Of a stretch of 13,890 nucleotides of DNA, positions 13,292 through 13,890 are shown in pieces; the stretch's first letter is position 1, and each line of letters opens with the position of its first letter. Made by a program: the position numbers and the translations under genes. The notes below the pieces were generated by a model. That model did no database searches. It saw only the letters and a list, made by a program, of their open reading frames with translations, and was not told the DNA's origin. Origin of the DNA: CAZLLV01 sp964560325 (GTDB lineage Bacteria; Acidobacteriota; Thermoanaerobaculia; Multivoradales; DATKCC01); NCBI GenBank assembly GCA_964560325.1, contig CAZLLV010000370.1, positions 1 through 13,890 on the forward strand, given 5' to 3'.

Positions 13292-13578
13292 CCGAGATCC
13301 CGGAGCTCACCGAAGACCAGTTTTCCCGTGCCATGACGGCGAGCACCCGGCGACGGCTGACGCTCGGCCGTTTCGAGACCGGTCGCGACGTGGCCGCTCT
13401 GCGCCGGTTCGTCGGGTTGTCCCAGGCGGAGTTCGCCCGGGCGATGGGGATCAGCGTCCACACGCTCCGCAACTGGGAGCAGGATCGCCGGAAGCCGGAA
13501 GGCCCCGCCGTCGCTCTGCTGCGGATCGTGGCCCGTCATCCGCGGGTTCTGCACGAGAACCTGGAAACGGCGGCGTAG
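13288..13578 (+). CDS. XRE-type helix-turn-helix antitoxin/repressor
   Basis: The 96-residue protein starts at ATG 13288, overlapping the brnT stop, with GGAGAG five bases upstream. Residues about 34-66 form a helix-turn-helix of the Cro/CI (XRE) class: FVGLSQAEFARAMGISVHTL, then RNWEQDRRKPEGPAV. The N-terminal 30 residues (ELTEDQFSRAMTASTRRRL) are a charged arm that could contact the toxin. It should bind BrnT and repress the shared promoter. The classical BrnT partner is BrnA, a ribbon-helix-helix-type protein, so this pairing belongs to the BrnT/XRE variant. The product resembles HigA/MqsA-like antitoxins in its DNA-binding part. Role as antitoxin is inferred from overlap and order. Confidence 0.88.
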   Translation: MTEIPELTEDQFSRAMTASTRRRLTLGRFETGRDVAALRRFVGLSQAEFARAMGISVHTLRNWEQDRRKPEGPAVALLRIVARHPRVLHENLETAA

Positions 13579-13585
13579 AGGAGAG

Positions 13586-13604
13586 GTGCGCAGGAGCTGC
13601 GCAC
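13586..13604 (+). terminator. Hairpin just after the brnT-XRE operon
   Basis: GTGCGCA and TGCGCAC form a perfect 7-bp stem around GGAGC, eight bases after the antitoxin stop. There is no T-run, so factor-independent termination is uncertain. Confidence 0.35.
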
Positions 13605-13617
13605 GAGACGATGCCGC

Positions 13618-13677
13618 GAGGGGATCGTGATGCGCGGCGAGGGTGAGGCGATCCGGCTGGAGCCGCAGGTAGCCTAA
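13618..13677 (+). pseudogene. Orphan 3' tail of an anti-sigma-like gene
   Basis: This reads EGIVMRGEGEAIRLEPQVA and then TAA. It matches the C-terminus of the anti-sigma factor (EGIVMRGDEGGILLQP, from 12554) in the same orientation. The first 23 bases are identical (12554-12576 and 13618-13640), and the match continues for a few bases after a 3-base gap. It then diverges, but both tails end within a few codons and both are followed by the same repeat block. Upstream of 13618 the frame reads into non-homologous sequence with a weak QELR resemblance, so no complete gene is present. Confidence 0.6.
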
Positions 13678-13685
13678 GTTTCGTG

Positions 13686-13878
13686 CCTGCGTTGTCGGGT
13701 CCGGCCGGGGGCTCTCGCGCCTCCGGCACGGCTCGGCTGTGAACCCTTCCGCCGTAGGCCTCGCCTGGATTCGCTTCGCCGGGGACCCGGCGTGCACTCC
13801 GACCGGCCTTGCCGGCTCGGCTCGCTCAACCGCGCTCCGGCGCGAGAGCCCCCGGCCGGACCCTCGGGTTCGGTGGTG
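13686..13878. repeat. Direct repeat copy B with internal inverted arms (downstream of the antitoxin gene)
   Basis: The left block 13686-13732 and right block 13758-13878 correspond to copy A, with only 25 bases between them. The 25-base inverted arms are 13697-13721 and 13839-13863, so this copy can fold into a tighter structure. Sequence identity to copy A stops after GGTGGTG at 13878, 12 bases before the window ends. Confidence 0.85.
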
Positions 13879-13890
13879 ATCGGCTCAGAA

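Noticed and set aside
1..13890. tRNA or rRNA genes and riboswitches
   Set aside because: No cloverleaf, TTCGANTC-type tRNA core with matching acceptor stem, rRNA segment or known riboswitch core was recognised on either strand by eye.

Overview
The window is very GC-rich, densely packed bacterial chromosome. Nearly all third codon positions are G or C, so long shadow reading frames occur on both strands. The gene set is that of an envelope-bearing, secreting, probably didermic bacterium with type IV pili: a secreted DPP IV-like peptidase, a LysM-type cell-wall amidase, a PilT-family ATPase, an ECF sigma/anti-sigma pair and a PAS hybrid histidine kinase. An Acidobacteriota (Thermoanaerobaculia-like) or related deep-branching origin is my guess from gene style. 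The sequence does not prove it.

Layout. 1-534: C-terminal third of an M32 carboxypeptidase, cut by the window edge. 794-2137: a secreted acidic protein of unknown function, closed by a perfect 12-bp terminator stem. 2359-3981: an orphan PAS-HisKA-HATPase-receiver kinase with its own promoter, convergent with 3984-6284, a secreted S9B (DPP IV-type) peptidase. A 180-bp nested inverted repeat (6311-6490) separates that peptidase from the divergent pilT-like gene (6529-7950). The pilT product carries an unusual C-terminal coiled coil that has its own ribosome binding site and ATG. It converges, with a 62-bp overlap, on a tRNA nucleotidyltransferase (7889-9313). That gene is divergent from a secreted N-acetylmuramoyl-L-alanine amidase (9419-11284). 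An ECF sigma factor (from 11331) follows behind a textbook sigma-E-type promoter and overlaps its membrane-anchored zinc anti-sigma factor by 4 bp.

The right end (about 12550-13890) is accessory in character. A BrnT toxin gene and an XRE-type antitoxin gene (13004-13578) lie between two direct copies of a block. Each block consists of the 3' tail of an anti-sigma-like gene followed by a partly palindromic repeat whose main segment is 119/121 identical between copies. The downstream anti-sigma tail is an orphan fragment. This looks like a toxin-antitoxin cassette placed at, or left behind by rearrangement at, the 3' end of the anti-sigma gene.

Across the window several genes have a -10 hexamer so close to the start codon that their transcripts should be leaderless or nearly so (the S9 peptidase, BrnT and sigma genes, and less clearly the nucleotidyltransferase and amidase genes). 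Several starts were therefore moved from the longest open frame. All functional statements come from reading motifs by eye. No database search was run.
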